Positions 21,839 through 31,005 of a DNA stretch of 35,383 bases are shown here, piece after piece; the first letter of the stretch is position 1, and each line of letters opens with the position of its first letter. The stretch is from positions 1 to 35,383 of the forward strand of contig QEVL01000027.1 of assembly GCA_003577305.1 (NCBI GenBank). Direction: 5' to 3'. The position numbers and the translations under genes were made by a program. Under the pieces are notes generated by a model. It worked only from the letters and a program-made list of their open reading frames with translations, ran no database searches and was not told where the DNA came from. The DNA comes from Burkholderiales bacterium (GTDB lineage Bacteria; Pseudomonadota; Gammaproteobacteria; Burkholderiales; Burkholderiaceae_E).

Positions 21839-22717
21839 TCACTTCGGGCGCGCGAACAGTGCGTCGAGCTTGCGCTCGTAGTCCCAGTAACCGATCGAGT
21901 CGTACAGTTCCTGGCGCGTCTGCATCGTCGGCACCACTGCCTGCTGGGTGCCGTCGCGGCGCAGCGCGTGGTAGACGTTGTCGGCCGCCTTGTTCATCGC
22001 GCGAAACGCCGACAGCGGGTAGAGCGCCATCGCCACGCCGGCGCCGCGCAGTTCGTCAACGGTGAACAGCGGCGTCTGGCCGAATTCGGTGATGTTGGCC
22101 AGCACCGGCACCTTCACCGCGTCGGCGAAGCGCCGGTACATCGACAGCTCGGTCATCGCCTCGGGGAAGATGCCGTCGGCGCCGGCCTCGACGCAGGCGA
22201 CCGCGCGCTCGATCGCGCGCTCGAGCCCCTCGACCGCCAGCGCGTCGGTGCGCGCCATGATGAAGAAATCGGGGTCGGTACGGGCGTCGGCCGCGGCCTT
22301 GATGCGGTCGACCATTTCGTCCTGGCTGACGATCTCCTTGCCGGGCCGGTGGCCGCAGCGCTTCGCGCCGACCTGGTCCTCGATGTGCATCGCGGCGGCG
22401 CCGGCCTTGGCCAGCGACTTCGTGGTGCGCGCGACGTTGAACGCCGAGGCACCGAAGCCGGTGTCGACGTCGACCAGCAGCGGAAGGTCGCAGACGTCGG
22501 TGATGCGGCGCACGTCGACGAGCACGTCTTCGAGCCCGGTGATGCCGAGGTCGGGCAGGCCGAGCGAGCCGGCGGCAACCCCGCCGCCCGACAGGTAGAT
22601 CGCGCGAAAGCCGGCGCGCCTGGCCAGCAGCGCGTGATTCGCGTTGATCGCGCCCGGAATCTGCAGCGGCTGTTCGGCGGCGAGCGCTTCGCGGAACCTG
22701 CGTCCTGGGGTGCTCAT
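21839..22717 (-). CDS. prpB: 2-methylisocitrate lyase
   Basis: A 292-residue isocitrate-lyase-superfamily enzyme that splits 2-methylisocitrate into pyruvate and succinate. The catalytic loop reads AKRCGH with Cys121, the position equivalent to the E. coli PrpB cysteine. Magnesium-binding DVDTGFG (83-89) and HIEDQ (111-115) are intact, and the C-terminus [15 protein letters not shown] is characteristic. It follows mdh by seven bases and leads into prpC. Its products feed SDH (succinate) and pyruvate metabolism. Confidence 0.96.
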   Translation of the reverse strand: MSTPGRRFREALAAEQPLQIPGAINANHALLARRAGFRAIYLSGGGVAAGSLGLPDLGITGLEDVLVDVRRITDVCDLPLLVDVDTGFGASAFNVARTTKSLAKAGAAAMHIEDQVGAKRCGHRPGKEIVSQDEMVDRIKAAADARTDPDFFIMARTDALAVEGLERAIERAVACVEAGADGIFPEAMTELSMYRRFADAVKVPVLANITEFGQTPLFTVDELRGAGVAMALYPLSAFRAMNKAADNVYHALRRDGTQQAVVPTMQTRQELYDSIGYWDYERKLDALFARPK

Positions 22718-22724
22718 GGCGACC

Positions 22725-23708
22725 TCAGCCCAGCAGGTGCCTGACGCCGTCGCGCTCCTCGAACAGCTCCTTCAGCGTCAGGTCCATGCGCGCGCGGCTG
22801 AACTCGTCGATCTCCAGCCCGCTCACGCGCGTGTACTCGCCGTTGGCGCAGGTGACCGGCACGCCGTAGATCACGTCTTCGGGGATGCCGTAGGAGCCGT
22901 CGGAGGGCACGCCCATCGTCACCCAGCGCGCGCCGGTGCCGAGCGCCCAGTCGCGCATGTGGTCGAGCGCCGCGTTCGCGGCCGAAGCCGCCGACGACAG
23001 GCCGCGGGCCTCGATGATCGCCGCGCCGCGCTTGCCCACGGTGGGAATGAAGACGTCGCGGTTCCATGCCTCGTCGCCGATCATTTCCCTGACCGACCTG
23101 CCGCCGACGGTGGCGAAGCGGTAGTCGGGGTACATCGTCGGGCTGTGGTTGCCCCAGACGATCATCCTGTCGATCGCGTCGACCGGCTTGCCGATGCGCG
23201 CGGCCACCTGCGAGAGCGCGCGGTTGTGGTCCAGGCGCAGCATCGCGGTGAAGTTCTTCTTCGGCAGGCCCGGCGCCGAGTGCATCGCGATGAACGCGTT
23301 GGTGTTGGCCGGGTTGCCCACGACCAGGATGCGGCAGTCGCGGCTTGCCGCCTCGTCGAGCGCGCGGCCCTGCACCGTGAAGATCGCTCCGTTGGCTTCG
23401 AGCAGGTCCTTGCGCTCCATCCCCTTGGTGCGCGGGCGCGCGCCCACCAGCAGCGCGTAGTCGGCGTCGCGGAACGCCACTTTCGGGTCATCGGTGACGA
23501 CCACGCCCGCCAGCAACGGGAACGCGCAGTCTTCGAGCTCCATCACCACTCCCTTGACCGCGGGCAGCGCCGGGGTGATGTCGAGCAACTGCAGGATCAC
23601 GGGCTGGTCTTTTCCGAGCATGTCGCCGTTGGCGATCCGGAAAAGCAGGCTGTAGCCGATCTGGCCGGCAGCGCCGGTGACGGCGACGCGCTTGGCGGGC
23701 TTGGACAT
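22725..23708 (-). CDS. mdh: Malate dehydrogenase
   Basis: A 327-residue NAD-dependent enzyme of the LDH-like MDH group common in betaproteobacteria, oxidising malate to oxaloacetate. The Rossmann motif TGAAGQIGY (11-19), substrate loop [22 protein letters not shown] and catalytic histidine in [11 protein letters not shown] are all present. The ATG at 23708 follows AAAGG. It is the first gene of the mdh-prpB-prpC-prpD-acnA operon, so the oxaloacetate needed by PrpC is made from the same transcript. A promoter with a perfect -35 TTGACA lies upstream, next to a palindrome shared with the divergent GntR gene. Confidence 0.96.
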   Translation of the reverse strand: MSKPAKRVAVTGAAGQIGYSLLFRIANGDMLGKDQPVILQLLDITPALPAVKGVVMELEDCAFPLLAGVVVTDDPKVAFRDADYALLVGARPRTKGMERKDLLEANGAIFTVQGRALDEAASRDCRILVVGNPANTNAFIAMHSAPGLPKKNFTAMLRLDHNRALSQVAARIGKPVDAIDRMIVWGNHSPTMYPDYRFATVGGRSVREMIGDEAWNRDVFIPTVGKRGAAIIEARGLSSAASAANAALDHMRDWALGTGARWVTMGVPSDGSYGIPEDVIYGVPVTCANGEYTRVSGLEIDEFSRARMDLTLKELFEERDGVRHLLG

Positions 23709-23763
23709 GGGGGCGACCTTTCGTGGGGGAGAGGGTGAAACGGTGAAACGGCGGACGGCCGGT

Positions 23764-23792
23764 AGTCTAGGATCGGGCGTCACCAGTGTCAA
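23764..23792 (-). promoter_or_regulatory. Candidate sigma-70 promoter of the mdh operon
   Basis: On the minus strand TTGACA (plus positions 23792-23787) and TAGACT (23769-23764, 4 of 6 matches to TATAAT) are exactly 17 bases apart, placing transcription start near 23757 and leaving a leader of about 49 bases before mdh. The palindrome at 23798-23823 is immediately upstream of the -35 box. Confidence 0.55.
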
Positions 23793-23797
23793 GCGTG

Positions 23798-23823
23798 ACA
23801 GATATCTTATATAAGACATATGT
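23798..23823. promoter_or_regulatory. Palindromic operator candidate in the mdh/gntR divergent region
   Basis: The 12-bp core TCTTATATAAGA (23805-23816) is a perfect palindrome. Flanking bases extend the dyad to 26 bp with 11 of 13 pairs matching. Smaller palindromes AGATATCT and ACATATGT flank the core. It is the only AT-rich island of its kind here, lies directly upstream of the mdh -35 box, and would sit between GTGACA (23795-23800) and TATGTA (23819-23824) of a possible gntR promoter. It is the natural candidate site for the adjacent GntR protein. Confidence 0.6.
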
Positions 23824-23863
23824 AACTGGACATCCGGCAGCTGCACGTGGTTCAATCGCCGCC

Positions 23864-24691
23864 ATGAACGAGGCGTCCCGCAGCGCGCGGCGCGACGACG
23901 ACGGCACCGCCTCCGGGGCGGGGGCCGGGCCGACGTTCGCGCCGCTCTATCGACAGATTCGCGAACTGCTGTTGCGCGGCCTGCAGTCGGGCGAGTGGAA
24001 GCCCGGCGAGGCGATCCCCAGCGAAATCGAACTGGCGGCACGTTATCGCGTGAGCCAGGGAACGGTCCGCAAGGCGATCGACGAACTGGCCGCCGCCAAC
24101 CTGGTCGTGCGTCGCCAGGGAAGGGGCACTTTCGTCGCCTCGCATCGCGAGGTGCGCACCCAGTTCCGGTTCCTGCGGCTGCGCCCCGACGACACGGGCG
24201 CCGGCGCCGGGGCGCACGCGCCGACCCGCGCCGGCGAAGCGGGGCCGGGCATGGTGATGACCAGCCGCGTGCTCGAGTGCCGCCGGTTGCGCGCACCCAG
24301 CGAGGTGGCGCGTGCGCTGGCGCTGCGCGCCGGCGAAGCGGTGGTGCTGATCCGCCGGTTGCTCGAAGCCGACGGCGAGCCGACGGTGCTCGACGAGATC
24401 TGGCTGCCGGGCTCGCGCTTTCGCGGGCTCTCGGCCGAGCGGCTCGACGCCTGGCACGGTCCGCTCTACCTGATGTTCGAGACCGAGTTCGGCGTGCGCA
24501 TGATCGGCGCGACCGAGCGACTCAAGGCGGTCGCCGCCGACCGCGGTCGTGCACGCACGCTGCAGGTGGCCGAAGGGTCGCCGCTGCTGCTGGTGGAGCG
24601 CGTTTCGCACACCTACGGCGAGCAGCCGGTGGAGTTGCGGCGCGGCTACTGCGTCACGCAGCGCCACCACTACTACAACGAACTGGGTTGA
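23864..24691 (+). CDS. GntR-family (HutC/UTRA subfamily) transcriptional regulator
   Basis: A 275-residue regulator. The winged HTH (about 25-93) contains [33 protein letters not shown] and [10 protein letters not shown]; the rest (about 115-270) is a UTRA ligand-binding domain ending RHHYYNEL, a HutC hallmark. ATG 23864 is preferred over GTG 23786, because the latter would run through the palindrome. It is divergent from mdh-prpBCD-acnA and upstream of sdhCDAB-gltA, so it probably controls central carbon flux through the shared palindrome and itself. The effector is unknown; a TCA or methylcitrate intermediate would fit. Confidence 0.9.
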   Translation: MNEASRSARRDDDGTASGAGAGPTFAPLYRQIRELLLRGLQSGEWKPGEAIPSEIELAARYRVSQGTVRKAIDELAAANLVVRRQGRGTFVASHREVRTQFRFLRLRPDDTGAGAGAHAPTRAGEAGPGMVMTSRVLECRRLRAPSEVARALALRAGEAVVLIRRLLEADGEPTVLDEIWLPGSRFRGLSAERLDAWHGPLYLMFETEFGVRMIGATERLKAVAADRGRARTLQVAEGSPLLLVERVSHTYGEQPVELRRGYCVTQRHHYYNELG

Positions 24692-24698
24692 GCCGCAC

Positions 24699-24720
24699 GC
24701 GCGCGCCGCCCGGCGCGCGC
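24699..24720. terminator. GC hairpin after the GntR gene
   Basis: GCGCGCGCCG and CGGCGCGCGC are separated by CC, a ten-pair inverted repeat starting eight bases after the regulator's stop. There is no T-tract, so it may be a terminator or an mRNA-end stabiliser separating the regulator from sdhC. Confidence 0.45.
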
Positions 24721-24734
24721 ATGCCGAACGCGCG

Positions 24735-24753
24735 TTTGGTGCATTGCGCCAAA
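24735..24753. promoter_or_regulatory. Inverted repeat upstream of sdhC
   Basis: TTTGGTGC-ATT-GCGCCAAA is a dyad with one mismatch, 42 bases before the sdhC start. TTGGTG (24736) and CAGAAT (24760) could be weak -35/-10 boxes overlapping it, which would make this the operator region of an independent sdh promoter. Confidence 0.35.
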
Positions 24754-24794
24754 TTGGTTCAGAATACGAAGGTTTTGCGATCAACGGGGGCGAC

Positions 24795-25235
24795 ATGGCC
24801 GACGCGGTGAACAAATCGATGCGCAATTCGCCAGGCGGAGCCAGGCCCCGCTTCCGCAACCTGCACATCACCGACATCGTCTTCCGCTACCGGCTGCCGC
24901 TCGCCGCCCTGGTCTCGATCCTGCACCGGATCAGCGGCGCGCTGATGTTCCTGGTCGGCCTGCCGTTCGTGCTCTACCTGTTCCAGCAGAGCCTGACTTC
25001 CGAGCTCAGTTTCGACACCTACCGTGCGGTGGTCTCGAACTGGTTCGCCAGGCTGGTGCTGCTCGCGCTGATCTGGGCGTACCTGCATCACTTCTGCGCC
25101 GGCGTGCGCCACCTGCTGATGGACGTGGACATCGCGATGAGCAAGGCGGCCGGGCGCACCTCGGCGGCGATCGTGCTCGCGGTGAGCCTGGCGCTCACGC
25201 TGATCGTCGGATCGAAGCTGTTCGGGCTGTTCTGA
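24795..25235 (+). CDS. sdhC: Succinate dehydrogenase cytochrome b556 subunit
   Basis: A 146-residue membrane anchor with three hydrophobic segments (about 37-63, 84-103, 122-142). The quinone-site motif SILHRISGALMF (41-52) and the heme-ligand region YLHHFCAGVRHLLMD (96-110) are conserved. The ATG at 24795 follows a GGGGG ribosome site. It opens the sdhC-sdhD-sdhA-sdhB-sdhE-gltA run; the gene spacings (14, 2 and 34 bases) indicate one transcript. Confidence 0.95.
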   Translation: MADAVNKSMRNSPGGARPRFRNLHITDIVFRYRLPLAALVSILHRISGALMFLVGLPFVLYLFQQSLTSELSFDTYRAVVSNWFARLVLLALIWAYLHHFCAGVRHLLMDVDIAMSKAAGRTSAAIVLAVSLALTLIVGSKLFGLF

Positions 25236-25249
25236 CCACGGTGGCCTCC

Positions 25250-25603
25250 ATGACTACTGACAAACGGATCATCGTCGGCGCGCACTACGGACTGCGCGAC
25301 TGGCTCGCGCAGCGCATCACCGCGGTGGTGATGGCCGTCTACACGGTGGTGCTGCTCGTCTCGCTGATGGCGCTGCCCGAACTCACCTACGGCACCTGGG
25401 CGGGGCTGTTCGCCGCGCGCTGGATGAAAGTGCTCACGCTGGTGGCGCTGCTCGCACTCACCTGGCACGCCTGGGTCGGCGTGCGCGACATCTACATGGA
25501 CTACGTCAAGCCGATCGGCCTGCGCCTGGCGCTGCAGGCCGCCACGATCGTGCTTCTGATCGCCTACGCGTGCTGGGCGGTGATCATTCTCTGGAGCGTC
25601 TGA
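25250..25603 (+). CDS. sdhD: Succinate dehydrogenase membrane anchor subunit
   Basis: A 117-residue second anchor with three helices (about 22-42, 59-78, 92-114). GLRDWLAQRITAVVMAVY and WHAWVGVRDIYMDYVKP (72-88) are family signatures; His73 is the expected heme-side residue. ATG 25250 is chosen because GGTGG lies a few bases upstream; GTG 25241 is in frame but lacks a ribosome site. It ends two bases before sdhA. Confidence 0.94.
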   Translation: MTTDKRIIVGAHYGLRDWLAQRITAVVMAVYTVVLLVSLMALPELTYGTWAGLFAARWMKVLTLVALLALTWHAWVGVRDIYMDYVKPIGLRLALQAATIVLLIAYACWAVIILWSV

Positions 25604-25605
25604 AG

Positions 25606-27396
25606 ATGGCCGACGTGCTGAACCAGCTCGCGAACAACCTGCCCCGGCGCAAGTTCGATGCGGTGATCGTCGGGGCCGGCGGCTCGGGCATGCGCTGTTC
25701 GCTGCAACTGGCCGAGGCCGGCTACGACGTGGCGGTGCTCTCGAAAGTATTCCCCACGCGCTCGCACACGGTCGCCGCGCAGGGCGGGATCGGCGCGTCG
25801 CTCGGCAACATGGGCGAGGACAACTGGTACTGGCACATGTTCGACACGGTGAAGGGGTCGGACTACCTCGGCGACCAGGATGCGATCGAGTTCATGTGCC
25901 GAGAGGCGCCGAAGGTGGTCTACGAGCTCGAGCACTTCGGCATGCCGTTCGACCGCAATCCCGACGGCACCATCTACCAGCGCCCGTTCGGCGGGCACAC
26001 CGCCAACTTCGGCGAGAAACCGGTGCAGCGCGCCTGTGCCGCTGCCGACCGCACCGGCCATGCGCTGCTGCACACGCTGTACCAGCGCAACGTGAGGGCG
26101 CGCACGCAGTTCTTCGTCGAGTGGATGGCGCTCGACATCCTGCGCGACTCCGACGGCGACTGCGTCGGCGTGGTCGCGCTCGAGATGGAAACCGGCGAGT
26201 TGCTGGTGCTCGAGTCGAAGGTCACCGTGATCGCCACCGGCGGGGCCGGGCGCATCTTCGCGGCCTCGACCAACGCGTTCATCAATACCGGCGACGGCCT
26301 CGGCATGGCCGCGCGCGCCGGCATCCCGCTCGAGGACATGGAGTTCTGGCAGTTCCATCCGACCGGCGTGGCCGGTGCCGGCGTGCTGATCACCGAGGGC
26401 GTGCGCGGCGAGGGCGGCATCCTGCTGAACAAGCAGGGCGAGCGCTTCATGGAGCGCTATGCGCCCACGCTGAAAGACCTGGCTCCGCGCGACTTCGTCT
26501 CGCGCTCGATGGACCAGGAGATCAAGGAGGGCCGCGGCGCGGGGCCACACGGCGACTACGTGCTGCTCAAGCTCGACCACCTGGGCGCCGAGACGATCAT
26601 GAAGCGGCTGCCGTCGATCCGCGAGATCGCGATCAAGTTCGCCAACGTCGATCCGATCACCGACCCGATTCCGGTGGTGCCGACGCTTCACTACCAGATG
26701 GGCGGCATCCCCACCAACTACCACGGCCAGGTGGTGGTGCCGAAAGACGGCAACCCCGACTCGGTGGTGGGCGGCCTGTACGCGATCGGCGAGTGCGCCT
26801 GCGTGTCGGTGCACGGCGCCAACCGGCTCGGCACCAACTCGCTGCTCGACCTGGTCGTGTTCGGGCGCGCGGCCGGCAACCACATCATCGCCTCGAGGGC
26901 GAAAGACGCCAGCCACAAGCTGCTGCCGCGCGACGCGGGCGACGCCGCGCTCGCGCGGCTCGCCAGGCTCGACGGCTCGACGTCGGGCGAAAACACGCAG
27001 GAGGTGGCCAGCGACATCCGCCGCGCGATGCAGTCGCACTGCGGCGTGTTCCGCACGAAAGAGCTGCTGGCCGAGGGCGTGCAGGTCATCGGCGCGATGG
27101 CGGCGCGCGTCGACGCGGTGCACCTGAAAGACAAGTCACAGGTGTTCAACACCGCGCGCGTCGAGGCGCTCGAACTGCACAACCTGATCGAGGTCGCGCG
27201 CGCCACGATCTGCTCGGCCGAGGCGCGCAAGGAGAGCCGCGGCGCGCACGCGCACCGCGACTACCCCGAGCGCGACGACGTGAACTGGCTGAAGCACACG
27301 CTGTGGTACTCCGACGGCAGCCGCCTCGAATACAAGCCGGTGAACACCCGGCCGCTCACCGTCGAGACGTTCGCGCCGAAGGCGCGCACCTTCTGA
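25606..27396 (+). CDS. sdhA: Succinate dehydrogenase flavoprotein subunit
   Basis: A 596-residue catalytic subunit that oxidises succinate to fumarate. The FAD-binding AVIVGAGGSGMR (19-30) is followed by SHTVAAQGGIGASLGN, where His54 is the covalent FAD attachment residue. Substrate-site stretches FHPTGVAGAGVLITEGVRGE and TLHYQMGGIPTN are intact, and the C-terminal domain ends with RPLTVETFAPKARTF. ATG 25606 overlaps the sdhD stop region, with GGAG upstream. Succinate released by PrpB in the divergent operon feeds directly into this enzyme. Confidence 0.97.
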   Translation: MADVLNQLANNLPRRKFDAVIVGAGGSGMRCSLQLAEAGYDVAVLSKVFPTRSHTVAAQGGIGASLGNMGEDNWYWHMFDTVKGSDYLGDQDAIEFMCREAPKVVYELEHFGMPFDRNPDGTIYQRPFGGHTANFGEKPVQRACAAADRTGHALLHTLYQRNVRARTQFFVEWMALDILRDSDGDCVGVVALEMETGELLVLESKVTVIATGGAGRIFAASTNAFINTGDGLGMAARAGIPLEDMEFWQFHPTGVAGAGVLITEGVRGEGGILLNKQGERFMERYAPTLKDLAPRDFVSRSMDQEIKEGRGAGPHGDYVLLKLDHLGAETIMKRLPSIREIAIKFANVDPITDPIPVVPTLHYQMGGIPTNYHGQVVVPKDGNPDSVVGGLYAIGECACVSVHGANRLGTNSLLDLVVFGRAAGNHIIASRAKDASHKLLPRDAGDAALARLARLDGSTSGENTQEVASDIRRAMQSHCGVFRTKELLAEGVQVIGAMAARVDAVHLKDKSQVFNTARVEALELHNLIEVARATICSAEARKESRGAHAHRDYPERDDVNWLKHTLWYSDGSRLEYKPVNTRPLTVETFAPKARTF

Positions 27397-27430
27397 GACA
27401 ACCGACTTATCGCGAAGCGCAGGAGCCCTG

Positions 27431-28189
27431 ATGAGCGCAGTGGTCGAATCCCCGGAGAGCGCGGCGTCCGCCGCGCATGGCAGGCGGGTCGTGAAGTTCT
27501 CGATCTATCGCTACGACCCGGACAAGGACGTCCGGCCGTACATGCAGGACCTCGAGGTCGAGCTCGAGCCCACCGACAAGATGCTGCTCGACGCGCTGAT
27601 GCGCATCAAGCAGGCGAAAGACGACTCGCTCGCGTTCCGGCGCTCGTGCCGCGAAGGGGTGTGCGGCTCCGACGCGATGAACATCAACGGCAAGAACGGC
27701 CTGGCCTGCATCACCAACCTGCTCGAGCTGAAGCAGCCGATCGTGCTGCGCCCGCTGCCCGGCATCCCGGTCATCCGCGACCTGATCGTCGACATGACGC
27801 AGTTCTTCGCCCAGTACCACTCGATCAGGCCGTACGTGATCAACGACACGCCTGCGCCCGAGAAGGAGAGGCTGCAGTCGCCCGAGGAGCGCGAGCGCCT
27901 CGACGGCCTGTACGAGTGCATCCTGTGCGCCTGCTGCTCCACCGCGTGCCCGTCGTTCTGGTGGAACCCCGACAAGTACGTCGGCCCGGCCGGACTGCTG
28001 CAGGCCTACCGGTTCCTCTCCGACAGCCGCGACCTGGCCACGAGCGGGCGGCTCGACGACCTCGAGGATCCGTATCGGCTGTTCAGGTGCCGTTCGATCA
28101 TGAACTGCGTCGACGTCTGCCCGAAGGGGTTGAACCCGAACCGGGCGATCAACAAGATCAAGGACCTGCTGGTCCGGCGCTCCGTCTGA
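27431..28189 (+). CDS. sdhB: Succinate dehydrogenase iron-sulfur subunit
   Basis: A 252-residue electron-transfer subunit. The [2Fe-2S] site reads CREGVCGSDAMNINGKNGLAC's expected pattern, with Cys73, Cys78, an Asp at position 81 in place of a third Cys (as in E. coli SdhB) and Cys93. The [4Fe-4S] site is in CILCACCSTACPS, and the [3Fe-4S] site in RCRSIMNCVDVCPKG. AGGAG precedes ATG 27431. The N-terminal extension of about 18 residues before VVKFSIYRYDP is common in betaproteobacteria. Confidence 0.96.
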   Translation: MSAVVESPESAASAAHGRRVVKFSIYRYDPDKDVRPYMQDLEVELEPTDKMLLDALMRIKQAKDDSLAFRRSCREGVCGSDAMNINGKNGLACITNLLELKQPIVLRPLPGIPVIRDLIVDMTQFFAQYHSIRPYVINDTPAPEKERLQSPEERERLDGLYECILCACCSTACPSFWWNPDKYVGPAGLLQAYRFLSDSRDLATSGRLDDLEDPYRLFRCRSIMNCVDVCPKGLNPNRAINKIKDLLVRRSV

Positions 28190-28218
28190 GCGCCGGGCGC
28201 GACCGGGAGCGCGGGCCG

Positions 28219-28491
28219 ATGTCCGGGGGCGGGCACCAGGCCGACGAGGTGCGGCGGCGCCGATTGCGCTGGCGTGCGCGCCGCGGGCTGCTCGAGAACG
28301 ACCTCGTCATGGCGAGGTTCTTCGAGCGCTTCGAGTCGGACCTCACCGACGACGACGTGGCAGGGCTCGACCGGCTTCTCGACCTGGGCGACGGCGAGCT
28401 GCTCGAACTGATCCTCGGCCGGTGCGAGCTCGATGCCGCGTCGGCCACCCCCCAGATGCAGCGGGTGCTCGGGATGCTCAGAAGCGTCTGA
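28219..28491 (+). CDS. sdhE: SDH flavinylation/assembly factor
   Basis: A 90-residue SdhE/SDHAF2-family (DUF339) protein that helps attach FAD to SdhA. The key region RRRRLRWRARRGLLENDLVM is the local version of the RGxxExD signature; here it reads RGLLEND. Its position between sdhB and gltA is conserved in betaproteobacteria. ATG 28219 is 29 bases after sdhB with a modest GGGAG site further upstream. Confidence 0.9.
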   Translation: MSGGGHQADEVRRRRLRWRARRGLLENDLVMARFFERFESDLTDDDVAGLDRLLDLGDGELLELILGRCELDAASATPQMQRVLGMLRSV

Positions 28492-28559
28492 CCGGCAAGG
28501 CAACGATGAAACGCACGGGGCAGGGATGACCCTGGCCCTCCACACCGAGGAAAAGTCCA

Positions 28560-29873
<1,314 letters not shown>

Positions 29874-29920
29874 CGCGCGCGGCGGCGGCAGCGCGCGCTT
29901 CGCGCTTCGCGGTGGCCGGC

Positions 29921-29940
29921 ACGCGCGGCGCGCCGCGCGT
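29921..29940. terminator. 20-bp perfect palindrome between convergent gltA and korB
   Basis: ACGCGCGGCGCGCCGCGCGT is perfectly self-complementary; its last base is the first base of the korB stop codon (minus strand). Located between two convergent operons, it could act as a bidirectional terminator or transcription block, though neither side has a T-run. Confidence 0.5.
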
Positions 29941-30995
29941 CACCTGAGCGAGGCGTTGATCTGCTCGAGCATTGCCGAGCCCGGACACAGCGCGACCTCG
30001 TCGAGCCGGTTCATCGCGGTCTTCGGCGTGCCGATGCGATCGTGCAGGTCGCCGCTGGCAGCGTCGACGAAGAGCAGGCCGGTGACGATCTCGCCCCTGG
30101 CCTGGTGCGCCATCACCCGGTTCATCGCGGCGATCCGGTCGGTCGGGTCGAAGTCGTCGGCGAGCCGGTGCAGCCTGAGCGACGAACCGTCGTGCTGGAC
30201 GATCGTGGTGACCTCGCCGGGCGGGCACTCGGCAGTGATCTCGCTGCGCGCGGGAACGAAGTCGAGCCGGTTGACCGCGTCGTTGTGTTCGCGCACGTAG
30301 TCGTAGCTCTTCGTGCTCCCGGCGTGGTTGTTGAACGCGACACAGGGACTCACCACGTCGATGAACGCCGCGCCGCGATGCGCGAGCGCACCCTCGATGA
30401 GCGGCACCAGCTGTGCCTTGTCGCCCGAGAAGCCGCGCGCCACGTAGGTCGCGCCCAGCTGCAGCGCGAGCAGCACGAGGTCGATCGCCGAGTCGTTGTT
30501 GACCGCGCCCCGCCGCGACTTCGAACCGCGGTCGGCAGTGGCCGAGAACTGCCCCTTGGTCAGCCCGTAGACGCCGTTGTTCTCGACGATGTAGGTCATG
30601 TCGACGCCGCGGCGCATCGCGTGAGCGAACTGGCCCAGCCCGATCGACGCGGAGTCGCCGTCGCCCGAGACGCCGAGGTAGATCAGCTCGCGGTTCGCGA
30701 GGCTCGCTCCGGTGAGCACCGACGGCATGCGCCCATGCACCGAGTTGAAGCCGTGCGCGTTTGCAAGGAAGTAGTCGGGCGTCTTCGACGAGCAGCCGAT
30801 TCCGGAGAGCTTCGCCACGCGGTGCGGCTCGATCCCGAGCGCCCAGCACGCCTGGACGATCGCGGCGGAGATCGAGTCGTGGCCGCAACCGGCGCACAGC
30901 GTGGAGATCCTGCCTTCGTAGTCGCGGCGGGTGAGCCCGAGGCGGTTCTTCGGCAGCGTCGGGTGATGCAGGGTGGGCTTGGGCAGCCAGGTCAT
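29940..30995 (-). CDS. korB: 2-oxoacid:acceptor oxidoreductase beta subunit (2-oxoglutarate type)
   Basis: A 351-residue thiamine-pyrophosphate subunit. Cluster-binding cysteines are C34 and C37 in CAGCGHD, C68 in GIGCSSKTP and C218 in VVSPCVAF. The TPP motif runs from GDGDSASIG (111-119) to ENNGVYGLTKGQ (138-149). With KorA it forms the catalytic core that oxidatively decarboxylates a 2-oxoacid with CoA, passing electrons to ferredoxin or to the KorC subunit. GAGG precedes ATG 30995, ten bases after korA. Substrate 2-oxoglutarate is inferred from resemblance to KorABC and from adjacency to gltA and sdh; pyruvate or a branched 2-oxoacid is not excluded. Confidence 0.88.
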   Translation of the reverse strand: MTWLPKPTLHHPTLPKNRLGLTRRDYEGRISTLCAGCGHDSISAAIVQACWALGIEPHRVAKLSGIGCSSKTPDYFLANAHGFNSVHGRMPSVLTGASLANRELIYLGVSGDGDSASIGLGQFAHAMRRGVDMTYIVENNGVYGLTKGQFSATADRGSKSRRGAVNNDSAIDLVLLALQLGATYVARGFSGDKAQLVPLIEGALAHRGAAFIDVVSPCVAFNNHAGSTKSYDYVREHNDAVNRLDFVPARSEITAECPPGEVTTIVQHDGSSLRLHRLADDFDPTDRIAAMNRVMAHQARGEIVTGLLFVDAASGDLHDRIGTPKTAMNRLDEVALCPGSAMLEQINASLR

Positions 30996-31005
30996 GGCGC
31001 GAACC

